From Flavipsychrobacter sp. (GTDB taxonomy: Bacteria; Bacteroidota; Bacteroidia; Chitinophagales; Chitinophagaceae), in NCBI GenBank assembly GCA_025963465.1, contig JAOQAP010000215.1, forward strand, positions 1-34,106: a stretch of 34,106 nucleotides of DNA, in the 5' to 3' direction. Both the position numbers and the translations under genes were made by a program. The notes below the pieces were generated by a model that did no database searches, was not told where the DNA came from, and saw only the letters and a program-made list of their open reading frames with translations. Position 1 is the first letter of the stretch; the number at the start of each line of letters is the position of its first letter. This document shows, piece by piece, positions 1 through 8,427 of the stretch.

Positions 1-1
1 T

Positions 2-211
2 AAGTCGGGCGATAAATTTTTATTGCTCGCAAGCGACACTGGTTATGCTAAAAAATCGTGGGAGCAAATGATACTCCCTGGTGTGCAGGTAGATAAGAAA
101 AAGGTCGTATCCTCATTAAAGTGGGTAAAGGAAATGAGTGAGGATAAGAATTGCATAGAGGCTATAGCTAATCACGATACAGAAGTGCAACCCAAAACAA
201 TAGAAGTGTAA
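2..211 (+). CDS. N-acyl homoserine lactonase-like MBL-fold hydrolase, C-terminal fragment (5' truncated)
   Basis: The frame is open from the first base of the window, so the 69 residues seen are the tail of a longer protein (about 250 residues in the AiiA/AttM family). Family knowledge: these metallo-beta-lactamase-fold enzymes hydrolyse lactone rings, classically N-acyl homoserine lactone signals. Visible here are a strand ending in SDTGY (Asp12 as the metal-bridging Asp and Tyr15 at the position of the AiiA active-site Tyr), a following segment WEQMILPGVQVDKKKVVSSL that matches the pattern after that Tyr in the family, and NHD near the end, whose His58 would be the last metal ligand. The N-terminal HxHxDH motif is outside the window, so activity and lactone specificity cannot be judged. 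A TTG at 23 is internal and is not the true start. Confidence 0.72.
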   Translation, partial: KSGDKFLLLASDTGYAKKSWEQMILPGVQVDKKKVVSSLKWVKEMSEDKNCIEAIANHDTEVQPKTIEV

Positions 212-323
212 CAGAAGTTGGTGACAGGCAGGAGGTTATATGTACTGTTATTTGCTGTCATGGTAAGAAAATATATCATGGGCGCACGTTGCATTTTTTA
301 AGTATTTTTACAAGAAGTGATTT

Positions 324-331
324 TAATTTTG
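324..331 (+). promoter_or_regulatory. Possible -7 box (TAATTTTG) for the response regulator/kinase pair
   Basis: The octamer fits the Bacteroidota TAnnTTTG -7 consensus and lies 37 bases upstream of the response regulator start. No convincing TTG/TTTG -33 element sits at 17-23 bases upstream, so this is a weak call in AT-rich DNA. Confidence 0.3.
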
Positions 332-368
332 TGTTCATCTGCCTGACAAGAAAAAAAATTCTATTGCC

Positions 369-776
369 ATGCAAAAAATGCGGGAATGTCTGATTATTGA
401 CGACGATGAAGATGACCAGGAGATCTTTTTAATGTGCCTTAACAGTGTCAGCGATCAGGTTAACGGTAAAACGGTCAGCAGTGGTGTTGACGCGATTGCC
501 ATGTTGACTGCAGACAATGATTATACTCCCGATTACATTTTTCTTGATGTAAATATGCCGAAAATGAACGGCATTGAATGCCTGAAAGAATTAAGAGCAA
601 TAGAGCGGCTGAACAATACCATGATATTTATGTATTCTACAACAGCCGAACGAACTTCGCTTGCAGAATGTAAAAAAATGGGTATAAGCGACTTTATTAT
701 CAAGCCAACAAAGATCAGTGAACTTAAAGAAAGATTGGCTGCAATATTTGCAATAGTTCCCGAAACAAACAGCTGA
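369..776 (+). CDS. Single-domain response regulator (CheY/Rcp1-like receiver)
   Basis: This 135-residue protein is a receiver domain with no output domain. The acidic cluster DDDEDD at residues 11-16 forms the Mg2+ site, Asp60 in FLDVNMPKMNG is the predicted phospho-acceptor, Ser90/Thr91 is the switch position, and Lys112-Pro113 is the conserved Lys-cis-Pro pair. It lies 18 bases upstream of a soluble two-PAS histidine kinase in the same direction, so it is probably the cognate phosphorylation partner. It may act through protein-protein contacts, as Rcp1-type regulators do alongside phytochrome-like kinases; that analogy is inference. The start at 369 (MQKM) was kept; a second ATG at 378 would also leave the domain intact. 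Confidence 0.9.
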   Translation: MQKMRECLIIDDDEDDQEIFLMCLNSVSDQVNGKTVSSGVDAIAMLTADNDYTPDYIFLDVNMPKMNGIECLKELRAIERLNNTMIFMYSTTAERTSLAECKKMGISDFIIKPTKISELKERLAAIFAIVPETNS

Positions 777-794
777 CCTTGCCCAAAAACGACC

Positions 795-2345
795 ATGAGC
801 GAAGAACATTTGAACGTCAATTCATTAGGAAGTAAAGGTCTTCTTTATCAGAAGATGGTAGAAGAGATCCAGGATTATGCCATAATAATAATGGATGATA
901 AAGTCTTTATTCAAAACTGGAACAGGGGCGCTCAAAAGATCAAATTGTATAGCGAAGAAGAGATCCTGGGTAAGCACTTCAGTATATTTTACCTGGCGGA
1001 AGACCTTGAAAACGACCTGCCCGGCAAGCTGATGAAAGAGGCCAGGGACACAGGACGGGCTGCACAGGAAGGGTGGAGGAAAAGAAAGGATGGCAGCCAT
1101 TTTTGGGGAAGCATCACTATTACTGCACTGCACGATGAAGATGATAATGTCATCGGGTTTAGTAAAGTAACAAGAGACCTGACAGACAAAAAAATAGCCG
1201 ACGACAAGCTGAGGTTGAGTGAGCAACGGTATCACCAGATGATAGCAGAGGTTCAGGATTATGCGATCATTCTTTTGGATGCCGGGGGTATCATTGAGAA
1301 CTGGAATGTGGGCGCTGAGAAAATAAAAGGATACAGAAGTGAAGAGGTAATAGGAAAGAGCTTTGAGATATTCTATACTGAAGAAGATAAGGCGATCGGC
1401 CTGCCACAGAGATTGCTGAAACTGGCAAGAGATACCGGCAGGGCTGCACTGGAAGGATGGCGCCTGAGGAAAGACGGAACAAAATTCTGGGGCAGTGTCA
1501 CCATTACAGCCTTGCATGGCAAGGAGGGCAATGTAATAGGTTTTTCAAAAGTGACCCGCGACCTGACACAGCAGAAAATTGCAGAGGAAAAACTGGCCAA
1601 CTATACCGCAGAACTGGAGATACAGAACAGCGAGCTGGAACAATTTGCCTACGTAGCATCTCACGACCTGCAGGAGCCGCTAAGAAAGATACAGACATTT
1701 GCAGAGCTCATTAAAGACAACTACGACGACAAAGCATTTGCTGAAAAATATTTCAAAAAACTGGACCAGTCAGCCAAAAGAATGGCCGAACTGGTGCGGT
1801 CATTACTGAACTACAGCAGGCTGGCAAAAGACAAAGACGATTCATCTGCCTTAGGCGAGGTAAACCTGGATGCCCTCGTAACGGAGACCAAAGAAGATTT
1901 TGAGTTGCTGATAGAAGAGAAAAAAGCAGTGATACGCAGCGGGGCTCTGCCCGTAATAACGGGCAACCGTATTCAGCTCGGGCAGTTGTTTTCCAATCTT
2001 ATCAGCAATGCTTTAAAATTTTCTAAGACAACCCCGGTTATAGAAATAAACTGCACCATTGTAAAAAAGGACCAGATAGCCGACGCACCAAAAACACTGG
2101 CAGATCAGGACTATTACCAGCTCACATTCAGCGACAACGGTATCGGGTTTGAGGAGCAATACAGCAAGACCATCTTTTCATTATTTCAGCGCCTGCACGG
2201 CAAGCAGGACTATGCAGGCACCGGCATAGGCCTCGCGCTATGCAAAAAAATAGCAGAGAACCACCACGGCTTCATTTCCGCTACCAGCGAATTAGGCAAA
2301 GGCGCAACGTTCTTTGTTTACCTGCCGGTAAGTGCGCGGGTATAA
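795..2345 (+). CDS. Soluble PAS-PAS sensor histidine kinase
   Basis: This 516-residue kinase has no signal peptide or membrane span, so it should be cytoplasmic. Two PAS domains (about residues 18-140 and 147-262) are followed by a dimerisation/phospho-acceptor HisKA domain with H-box ASHDLQEPLR (His290), then an HATPase domain with N-box around NLISNALKF (from residue 401), G1 DNGIGF (447-452) and G2 GTGIG (475-479). The two PAS units are strikingly alike (shared EGWR.RKDG, FWGS.TITALH and NVIGFSKVTRDLT blocks), which indicates an internal duplication. Each ends in a PAC-like segment. No haem, flavin or bilin attachment residue is obvious. It is co-directional with and 18 bases after the receiver gene, forming a two-component pair. 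Confidence 0.93.
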   Translation: MSEEHLNVNSLGSKGLLYQKMVEEIQDYAIIIMDDKVFIQNWNRGAQKIKLYSEEEILGKHFSIFYLAEDLENDLPGKLMKEARDTGRAAQEGWRKRKDGSHFWGSITITALHDEDDNVIGFSKVTRDLTDKKIADDKLRLSEQRYHQMIAEVQDYAIILLDAGGIIENWNVGAEKIKGYRSEEVIGKSFEIFYTEEDKAIGLPQRLLKLARDTGRAALEGWRLRKDGTKFWGSVTITALHGKEGNVIGFSKVTRDLTQQKIAEEKLANYTAELEIQNSELEQFAYVASHDLQEPLRKIQTFAELIKDNYDDKAFAEKYFKKLDQSAKRMAELVRSLLNYSRLAKDKDDSSALGEVNLDALVTETKEDFELLIEEKKAVIRSGALPVITGNRIQLGQLFSNLISNALKFSKTTPVIEINCTIVKKDQIADAPKTLADQDYYQLTFSDNGIGFEEQYSKTIFSLFQRLHGKQDYAGTGIGLALCKKIAENHHGFISATSELGKGATFFVYLPVSARV

Positions 2346-2505
2346 TTTATTCAAAAAGGCATTGAATCCATGAAAGGTGTATTTGTTCACCCTGCAGGTC
2401 ATAAGTATAATTTAGGCGTGTCTGGCAACAATTTCAAGCTTTTATCAACAATGACATTCTATCCGTTAGTGATATTACTGAAAACTATTGTTATGATTGA
2501 AAGGA

Positions 2506-4287
2506 CTATTGCTTCACAAACTTTCTGATCTCGGTATCATTTATCCTGACAATATAAACACCTGTGGGCAATTCTGCAACATCAACTTGTACCTGTAGAT
2601 TATGGTACTGATAATTGTATAACGTCTGTCCTATCAGGTTGCTCACAGATACGCTGGATATTTTATCTGTGGAGGTGATAGTCAGAGTTGCACTAACAGG
2701 ATTGGGAAAGATGGTTATAGTTGGACCCGGATTGGCTACTGTGTTAACCGCCTCCACGCATCTGGCCGCAGTATCTGATCTGCCGATACATCCATTAGAG
2801 TCAACAACAACATACGCGTAATTGCTCGAGGTGCTCGCCGTGTAATAAGTTGTGTTTCCCATAGCAGATGGTAATCCTCCCGGAAGCCAAAAATCAAATA
2901 CGTACCAATTGTAGCTTTTGTAAATATCGGGTACATACAATCCACACTCGAGCGTGTCTATAAGCTTTGGGTGCGGTAGTTGTTTTATAGTTACTATCTG
3001 TGTTGAAGAATCTACCAACCCGGCATTATATACATACAGCTTTACGCTATCTATACCAGATGACTGAAAGCATGCGGTTATTGTATCCTTGCCAGGGTAC
3101 AAGGTTGTATCCCCATAAACCTGCCATTTAAGACTGTCTATATGCCCTGTACTCGTATTGATCAATGTAATACAACTGTTTTGACAAACAGAGTCCGAAC
3201 TTAATGAGAATGCTGGCAGTGTGGGAATTGATACTTTTCGTACATAGTTAGAATTAGGATCTGAAATGTAAAAGTCACCTGCATAATCAACCGCTACTCC
3301 AAAGGGCTGAAATAACTCAGCTGCTGTTGCTGGGCCTCCATCACCTGTATGACCTGGGGATCCATTACCTGCAATGGTAGTTATGATACCGGAAGCATCT
3401 ACTTTCCTTATGCGATAGTTCAACGCGTCGGAAATATAAATATTCCCGTGCGTATCTACTGCTACACTTTGAGCTGATAACCCTGTAGATGTTGCAGGCA
3501 CACCATCACCGCCATAGCCGGATGTGCCATTTCCGGCAACGGTGGAAATAATACCTGAGGAGTTCACTTTTCTGATACGGTAATTATCATAATCGGCGAT
3601 ATAAATGTTTCCACTCGTATCAATTGCTATTGCGAGAGCATTTATTCCAGCTGCAGTTGCAGGTCCGCCATCCCCACTAAAGGTTCTTACTCCGGTTCCC
3701 GCAATGGTAGTAATGATACCTGCGGTATCTATTCTTCTTACAACTGCTGCGCCATCATCAACAAGGTATATATTTTTAAACCTATCAATAACTACATCAG
3801 CTATATATTCAAAAGTTGCCGCAGTAGCGGGCCCCCCATCACCACTATAGCCATAGACTCCTGTTCCTGCTATTGTGGATATAATACCCGCTGTATCAAC
3901 CTTTCTCAAAAAAGGTGCATATCCAAAATGATAATTTTCGGGAAAATAAATATTTCCGGCAATGTCAATTGCAATACTTCTAGGCTCATACACACCGGCT
4001 GCAGTTGCCGGTCCGCCGTCGCCGCTATGTACAGTTGAACCAGAACCAGCAACAGTAGTTATTGTGCCGGCCGCATTGACTTTTCTAATACAGTTATTAA
4101 AAAGATCAGCGATGTAAATGTTACCTGCTTGGTCAGGGCGTGCCATGTTCGGCCCCGTCAAATTCGCAGCAGTGGCAGGTCCGCCGTCCCCGCTATAACC
4201 TGGAGCGCCATTTCCGGCAAACATGTTTATAATTTGCGCCTGCGCAAACACAGGTAACAAAAGTACTATTAGCAATATAGGTTTCAT
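2506..4287 (-). CDS. Secreted NHL-repeat beta-propeller with T9SS type A sorting domain
   Basis: This 593-residue protein starts with a signal peptide (MKPILLIVLLLPVFAQAQ). Residues about 20-355 hold six repeats of roughly 58 residues, each with an AGxG...GDGGPATAA loop, a GNIYIAD strand and an IRKV strand; this is the NHL-repeat pattern and predicts one six-bladed propeller. The fifth copy has drifted to GDGVPATST. Next comes a Cys-containing Ig/PKD-like stretch (about 358-515), then a type A T9SS sorting domain from about 522 (IFPNPVSATLTI ... GVYIVRINDTEIRKFVKQ). Family knowledge: such tails direct outer-membrane export through the T9SS and are usually removed at the surface. The propeller probably binds a ligand or partner; the target is unknown. 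The gene stands alone, convergent with the kinase gene. Confidence 0.88.
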   Translation of the reverse strand: MKPILLIVLLLPVFAQAQIINMFAGNGAPGYSGDGGPATAANLTGPNMARPDQAGNIYIADLFNNCIRKVNAAGTITTVAGSGSTVHSGDGGPATAAGVYEPRSIAIDIAGNIYFPENYHFGYAPFLRKVDTAGIISTIAGTGVYGYSGDGGPATAATFEYIADVVIDRFKNIYLVDDGAAVVRRIDTAGIITTIAGTGVRTFSGDGGPATAAGINALAIAIDTSGNIYIADYDNYRIRKVNSSGIISTVAGNGTSGYGGDGVPATSTGLSAQSVAVDTHGNIYISDALNYRIRKVDASGIITTIAGNGSPGHTGDGGPATAAELFQPFGVAVDYAGDFYISDPNSNYVRKVSIPTLPAFSLSSDSVCQNSCITLINTSTGHIDSLKWQVYGDTTLYPGKDTITACFQSSGIDSVKLYVYNAGLVDSSTQIVTIKQLPHPKLIDTLECGLYVPDIYKSYNWYVFDFWLPGGLPSAMGNTTYYTASTSSNYAYVVVDSNGCIGRSDTAARCVEAVNTVANPGPTITIFPNPVSATLTITSTDKISSVSVSNLIGQTLYNYQYHNLQVQVDVAELPTGVYIVRINDTEIRKFVKQ

Positions 4288-4464
4288 AGGTATAATTTAT
4301 ATTATAAAGGTAGTTATTTAATCCATTTATTTATAGTGTTTTCATAGAGATCTTGCTGCTAAGTTCCTCTTGCGTAAAACAGAATAACAGCGTCTCCCCT
4401 TCAATAAACCAGTTCCCGGTATATCCCAAACCTCTAACTTTATAAGCGGCAAAATATACCACGT

Positions 4465-5028
4465 ATGAAAAAGCTCTGCTGTTTTATCATCATTGTTACC
4501 TGCCTTTCGGCTTGTGGGCAATCAACAGGAAATAAAACGCTAAATATAGCCGGTACTGTGAAGGCAACGGCAACCGGTTTGCTCATGGATGAAGCAGATG
4601 CTGACATGCAGGAAATCTTCAGCCAGGCAGATGCAGAAAAAATACTCGGCGAGCCTGCCCATTTGTCCGATAGTTCCACCAGTACCCGGGCAGACACTAC
4701 TATTTTTCAAAGCAGCTATATTGCCAATAACACCGATAAAAAAAGCGGGAAGACAGGGAATATCTATTTTATGTACGAGCAGTACAGCAATGCCTCCACG
4801 GCGCATGATTTACTGGCGTACTATAAAACAACCAACGAAAAGAACGGGGCCAAATCCGTTACAGGTGTGGGCGATGAAGCATGGTTCCATACCGACGGGC
4901 AAAACTTTTACTTCATCATGGCGCGTAAAGGAAATAAGATGATACGCATGAAAGTAAATAAGGTAACGGCTACTACATCTCTTGACGCGTTTAATACCAT
5001 AGCTAAAGAGATCGTTGAAAGAATGTGA
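4465..5028 (+). CDS. Hypothetical lipoprotein
   Basis: This 187-residue protein has a short hydrophobic N-terminus ending in the lipobox LSAC (residues 14-17), so Cys17 is the probable lipidation site and the mature protein is anchored in the envelope. The middle contains a sequence of the type DAEKILGEP and later GVGDEAWFHTDGQNFYFIMARKGNKMIRM. A similar layout (ILG, then G(V/L)GDEAW, then a strand naming the protein as ligand-accessible) occurs in DUF3558-like lipoproteins, but that resemblance is weak and I do not assign the family. It is transcribed away from the NHL gene and precedes the threonine aldolase gene by 88 bases, with no evidence of co-transcription. Confidence 0.72.
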   Translation: MKKLCCFIIIVTCLSACGQSTGNKTLNIAGTVKATATGLLMDEADADMQEIFSQADAEKILGEPAHLSDSSTSTRADTTIFQSSYIANNTDKKSGKTGNIYFMYEQYSNASTAHDLLAYYKTTNEKNGAKSVTGVGDEAWFHTDGQNFYFIMARKGNKMIRMKVNKVTATTSLDAFNTIAKEIVERM

Positions 5029-5044
5029 TCCCACAATGATCCCA

Positions 5045-5113
5045 ACCGATCATAGCATCTTATTTCCCGCAGACCGATTATATTTGTAACCCGACCGATT
5101 ATTCGACTGATAT
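5045..5113. repeat. Cluster of ACCGATnAT-like repeats upstream of the aldolase gene
   Basis: ACCGATCAT at 5045-5053, ACCGATTAT at 5073-5081, ACCGATTAT at 5094-5102 and the weaker ACTGATAT at 5106-5113 lie in the 88-base gap before the threonine aldolase. The two exact copies are 21 bases apart (two helical turns), and one overlaps the putative -7 box. They may be sites for a DNA-binding regulator. Confidence 0.4.
5079..5086 (+). promoter_or_regulatory. Putative -7 box (TATATTTG) of the threonine aldolase gene
   Basis: This is an exact match to TAnnTTTG, 30 bases upstream of the start codon, in a short gap with no other candidate. A -33 TTG is not evident at the expected distance. Confidence 0.45.
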
Positions 5114-5116
5114 AAT

Positions 5117-6145
5117 ATGGATGCTACTATCATTGACTTAAGAAGTGATACCGTTACAAGGCCCTCATCTGCTATGCTGCAGGCTATGCTGGAAGCAAAA
5201 GTGGGCGATGATGTTTTTGGTGACGACCCTACCGTAAACGCGCTGGAACAAAAAGCAGCAGCTATGTTTGGTATGCAGGCCGCTTTATTTTGTCCGTCCG
5301 GTACTATGACCAACCAGCTTGCCATCAGGGTGCACTGTCAGCCGGGCAGCGAGGTTATCTGTGATCAGTTGTCACATATTTTTCTCTATGAGGGCGGTGG
5401 CATTGCCTTAAATGCCTTTTCTTCGGTTAAAACATTGGCTGGCGACCTGGGACGCATCACTGCGGAGCAGGTACAGAATGCCATCAATAATGCAGAAGAT
5501 GTCCATCAGCCGGTTACCAGGATGGTCTCCCTCGAAAACACGATGAACAAGGGTGGCGGAAGCATTTACGATTTCAACGAGATCAGGAAGATAAAGAAGG
5601 TCTGTATCGAAAATGGTCTTACACTCCATCTTGACGGAGCCAGGCTCTTTAATGCCCTTGTGGAAACAAGCGAAACACCTGCAGACTATGGCGACGTTTT
5701 CGACACCATTTCCATTTGTTTATCTAAAGGCTTGGGTTGCCCGGTAGGGTCGCTTTTGTTAGGGACTAACGAGGTCATCAAAAAAGCACGACGCTTCCGT
5801 AAGGTAATGGGCGGTGGCTGGCGGCAGGCAGGCTTCCTTGCGGCCGCAGGCATCTATGCGCTGGACAATAATATTGACAGGCTGAGAGATGATCATCGGC
5901 GGGCAAAGTCCATAGGAGAGATACTCTCAAAAAAGAGCTTTGTAAAATCTGTTTACCCCATCACTACCAATATCGTCATCTTTGAATTAGCAGGCGATAT
6001 GCTGGCAAAAGACTTCATTGCAGCAATGGCTGGCAAAGGCATAAAATGTGTTGCATTCGGTAAGCACCTGGTAAGGTTCGTCACTCATCTCGATTTTACA
6101 GACCATCACCTGGAAATATTTGAACAGAACCTTGCCCTGCCGTAG
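5117..6145 (+). CDS. ltaE: Low-specificity L-threonine aldolase (PLP-dependent, beta-eliminating lyase family)
   Basis: The 342-residue protein has the normal length for this family, which cleaves L-threonine and L-allo-threonine to glycine and acetaldehyde. It begins with the hallmark IDLRSDTVTRP (residues 6-16) and VGDDVFGDDPTVN. Residues expected around the cofactor are present: SGTMTNQ (61-67), His87 in the SHIFLYE segment (aromatic-ring stacking position), Asp173 in HLDGARLFNA (pairs with the pyridine nitrogen) and Lys204 in CLSKGLGCPVGS (the Schiff-base lysine). The C-terminal domain contains the KVMGGGWRQAG segment typical of the family. It is cytoplasmic. It converges on the membrane protein gene 39 bases downstream. 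The general family is secure; preference for threonine versus other beta-hydroxy amino acids is not visible. Confidence 0.93.
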   Translation: MDATIIDLRSDTVTRPSSAMLQAMLEAKVGDDVFGDDPTVNALEQKAAAMFGMQAALFCPSGTMTNQLAIRVHCQPGSEVICDQLSHIFLYEGGGIALNAFSSVKTLAGDLGRITAEQVQNAINNAEDVHQPVTRMVSLENTMNKGGGSIYDFNEIRKIKKVCIENGLTLHLDGARLFNALVETSETPADYGDVFDTISICLSKGLGCPVGSLLLGTNEVIKKARRFRKVMGGGWRQAGFLAAAGIYALDNNIDRLRDDHRRAKSIGEILSKKSFVKSVYPITTNIVIFELAGDMLAKDFIAAMAGKGIKCVAFGKHLVRFVTHLDFTDHHLEIFEQNLALP

Positions 6146-6184
6146 GCTCTCTTTTTGAAGCTGATTGTTGAGTATCGGATGTGG

Positions 6185-7897
6185 TCAGAACTGGTCCCCC
6201 TCCCTGTAATTCATATTGACCTCTTTCCACTGGCTCCCTACTGTATATAATATTACATAGCGCTCCGCAGGATGTTTCAGTGTTAAGCGGTACATAGCAT
6301 TGGTGTCGGTCATATCCATGTGATATACGTAATTATCAATAGAGTGGGCGGTATTAAAATACTGCATCCATTTTCTTTGTTTTTCGTTCAGGGTTACGTC
6401 CAGCACACTGTCATTCATCACTCTTACATGGGCGCCATCGCTCACCTTTTTCATGCTGAAAGCGGCAATATCACAAACAGGATCTGTTATTTTAGTTGTA
6501 TGCTCATAATTATAGGTCAATTTAAAAGAGCTCCAAGGATCGTAAAACTCCATAGGTCGTGCACCTATCATTAATATACTGTTCAGATCATTGGGTACAT
6601 TCAATAATAAGATAACCCTTCCGTCATTTCTTACCGGAAATTTTGCCATCAGGCTGTTTATTACATTTGAAGAGAGACGCCACTGGTTATTTACCATTAA
6701 GAGGCAGCATGCGCTGATCGAACCGTAGCAGGTTATAAGAGCATATTTCAAGAGTGGCGACGACAGATCATTGATCAGGATAAACAGTATTGCAAAAATA
6801 AAAGGCTGAGTCATATAGATATACCGGTCGTAACTTACATAGCCGGTATAAGGGAAGAATGATGTAGCTGTGATAAAGAGCCCTGCCATCACCCAGAGGC
6901 ATAGTAAAACCACCACCTTTGATGAGGGCCCGAATTTTCTGAACTGTACCAATACATATATGGTTAGTACGCCTATAAATGCTCCGAATGAACACATCCC
7001 GTATGGAGAATCAAAAAAAGTGTTTACAGCATCTCTGGTCTGTTCCGGAAAAAATCTTCCCATAAAGGCAGCATAGAACAGCCTTTTTGGAGAAGTGGAG
7101 AGCAGGTAATAACGGATATGGTCCATTTTTTCATTGACTCTGTGTGCGAAAAAATGCCCGGTTATTTTATGTAGCAGCAGCAGATACACGGAGAAGATCA
7201 CCACCTGGGGTATGATGATATACAGTATGGTTTTGCGGAGTATTTTCTGATCACACTTCAATATGAAAAAGTGATACAATAAAAGTGTACAGCAGAGGCA
7301 AGGCACTATATAGAATATTTCCATCCCATAGCAGGAAATGAAGAATATGGCACCAGCCAGCCAGGCATACACTGCACGCTGCGTTAAAATGAAGTTTTGT
7401 GTAAGGTGCACTGTGAGCAGTGGCAGTAAAAAGGATATCGTATATGCATAGCAATGTTCATGAACGATTATCTCTGTGTTATATGGACTAATGCAGAAAA
7501 ATAATGCAGTACCCAGAGACATGAATAGCGCATTTTTCAGTGCAGATGCTATAAATAATTTCCTCAGTATAAGATACAATGTAGTAGCTGCTGCTACATG
7601 AGACGTGATGGCCAGCAGATGCCCTGCCCAGGCCGACAGGCCGAAGCACTTATAACACAAGATCATGAACATAAGGATGGAATAGTACAGGCTATCCCCG
7701 TAAGGGGCTGTGAGGCAATACCATGTGTCATGTTCCTGCACCCGTCTTACCCATTCCATATAATAGTCACCCGATTTGCCTGCATCATAGGCCGGTAAGT
7801 ATAAAAGAAAGGTTACTACCCAAAGGAAGAGAAACACGTGAGTAGTCTTTATGTCAGAAGTCCTGGTATAAGTAAATAGTTTCTGTACAGTTCGCAC
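6185..7897 (-). CDS. Polytopic membrane protein, possible GT-C-type glycosyltransferase
   Basis: This 570-residue protein has about ten to twelve hydrophobic segments across the first 400 residues and a soluble C-terminal portion of about 150 residues. After the first membrane span there is an acidic extracytoplasmic loop (PAYDAGKSGDYYMEWVRR) and a later PYGDSLYYSILMF. Acidic residues in the first loop and this topology resemble GT-C glycosyltransferases that use lipid-linked sugars, but I see no signature specific enough to assign a family or substrate. The start used gives a short basic cytoplasmic N-terminus before the first span. It is a single gene with no clear partner; the glycosyltransferase and flippase at 11-14 kb are too distant to infer an operon. 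Confidence 0.7.
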   Translation of the reverse strand: MRTVQKLFTYTRTSDIKTTHVFLFLWVVTFLLYLPAYDAGKSGDYYMEWVRRVQEHDTWYCLTAPYGDSLYYSILMFMILCYKCFGLSAWAGHLLAITSHVAAATTLYLILRKLFIASALKNALFMSLGTALFFCISPYNTEIIVHEHCYAYTISFLLPLLTVHLTQNFILTQRAVYAWLAGAIFFISCYGMEIFYIVPCLCCTLLLYHFFILKCDQKILRKTILYIIIPQVVIFSVYLLLLHKITGHFFAHRVNEKMDHIRYYLLSTSPKRLFYAAFMGRFFPEQTRDAVNTFFDSPYGMCSFGAFIGVLTIYVLVQFRKFGPSSKVVVLLCLWVMAGLFITATSFFPYTGYVSYDRYIYMTQPFIFAILFILINDLSSPLLKYALITCYGSISACCLLMVNNQWRLSSNVINSLMAKFPVRNDGRVILLLNVPNDLNSILMIGARPMEFYDPWSSFKLTYNYEHTTKITDPVCDIAAFSMKKVSDGAHVRVMNDSVLDVTLNEKQRKWMQYFNTAHSIDNYVYHMDMTDTNAMYRLTLKHPAERYVILYTVGSQWKEVNMNYREGDQF

Positions 7898-8054
7898 AAT
7901 ACTTCTTTATATAGTGTATGGCAAATTAGCCTTTTGTATTTATAAACAAAAGTGCGTTGGAAATAGTTAGCAGTATGTCATTAAAAATATGCCTCGGTCT
8001 CCGACGACATTCAAAGAGTTCCGCGATATTCTGTTGTTTTTAAGGTTCGGCTTC

Positions 8055-8405
8055 TTATTTCCTTAAAATCTTCTCCATTGCCTTCCCCTTAGCCACTTCA
8101 TCCACCAGCTTATCCATGTAGCGCACGTTTCGCATAACAGGGTCTTCAATTTCCTCCACGCGATACCCGCAGATCAACCCCGTTATCTTTGAAACATTAG
8201 GATTCATTTTCGGCGCCTCTGCGAAAAAGGTTTCAAAATCCGTGTTCCTGTCTATCTGTTGTTGCAGCGTTTTTTGATTGTAGCCCGTTAGCCAGAAAAT
8301 GACAGTGTCCACCTCTTCTTTTGTGTGCCCTTTCCGCTCCACCTTTTTTATATACAACGGATAAACACTTGAAAATGCCATTCTGTATACTCTCGTATTG
8401 TCCAT
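8055..8405 (-). CDS. DUF2200 family protein
   Basis: This 116-residue cytoplasmic protein matches the DUF2200 family over its whole length. The recognisable blocks are the N-terminal [22 protein letters not shown], the middle [20 protein letters not shown], and the C-terminal [36 protein letters not shown]. Its biochemical function is not known to me. It lies 22 bases downstream of the MBL-fold hydrolase gene on the same strand, so the two are probably co-transcribed. Confidence 0.88.
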   Translation of the reverse strand: MDNTRVYRMAFSSVYPLYIKKVERKGHTKEEVDTVIFWLTGYNQKTLQQQIDRNTDFETFFAEAPKMNPNVSKITGLICGYRVEEIEDPVMRNVRYMDKLVDEVAKGKAMEKILRK

Positions 8406-8427
8406 AAGTTGCTTTTTATAAAAGTAC

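Noticed and set aside
825-1517. Minus-strand open frame of 230 codons
   Set aside because: Antisense to the two PAS domains of the kinase; its length comes from codon bias of the real gene.
3300-4220. Tandem DNA repeats in the NHL gene as a satellite or CRISPR
   Set aside because: The periodicity of about 174 bases comes from coding of the six propeller blades, and the frame is preserved throughout.
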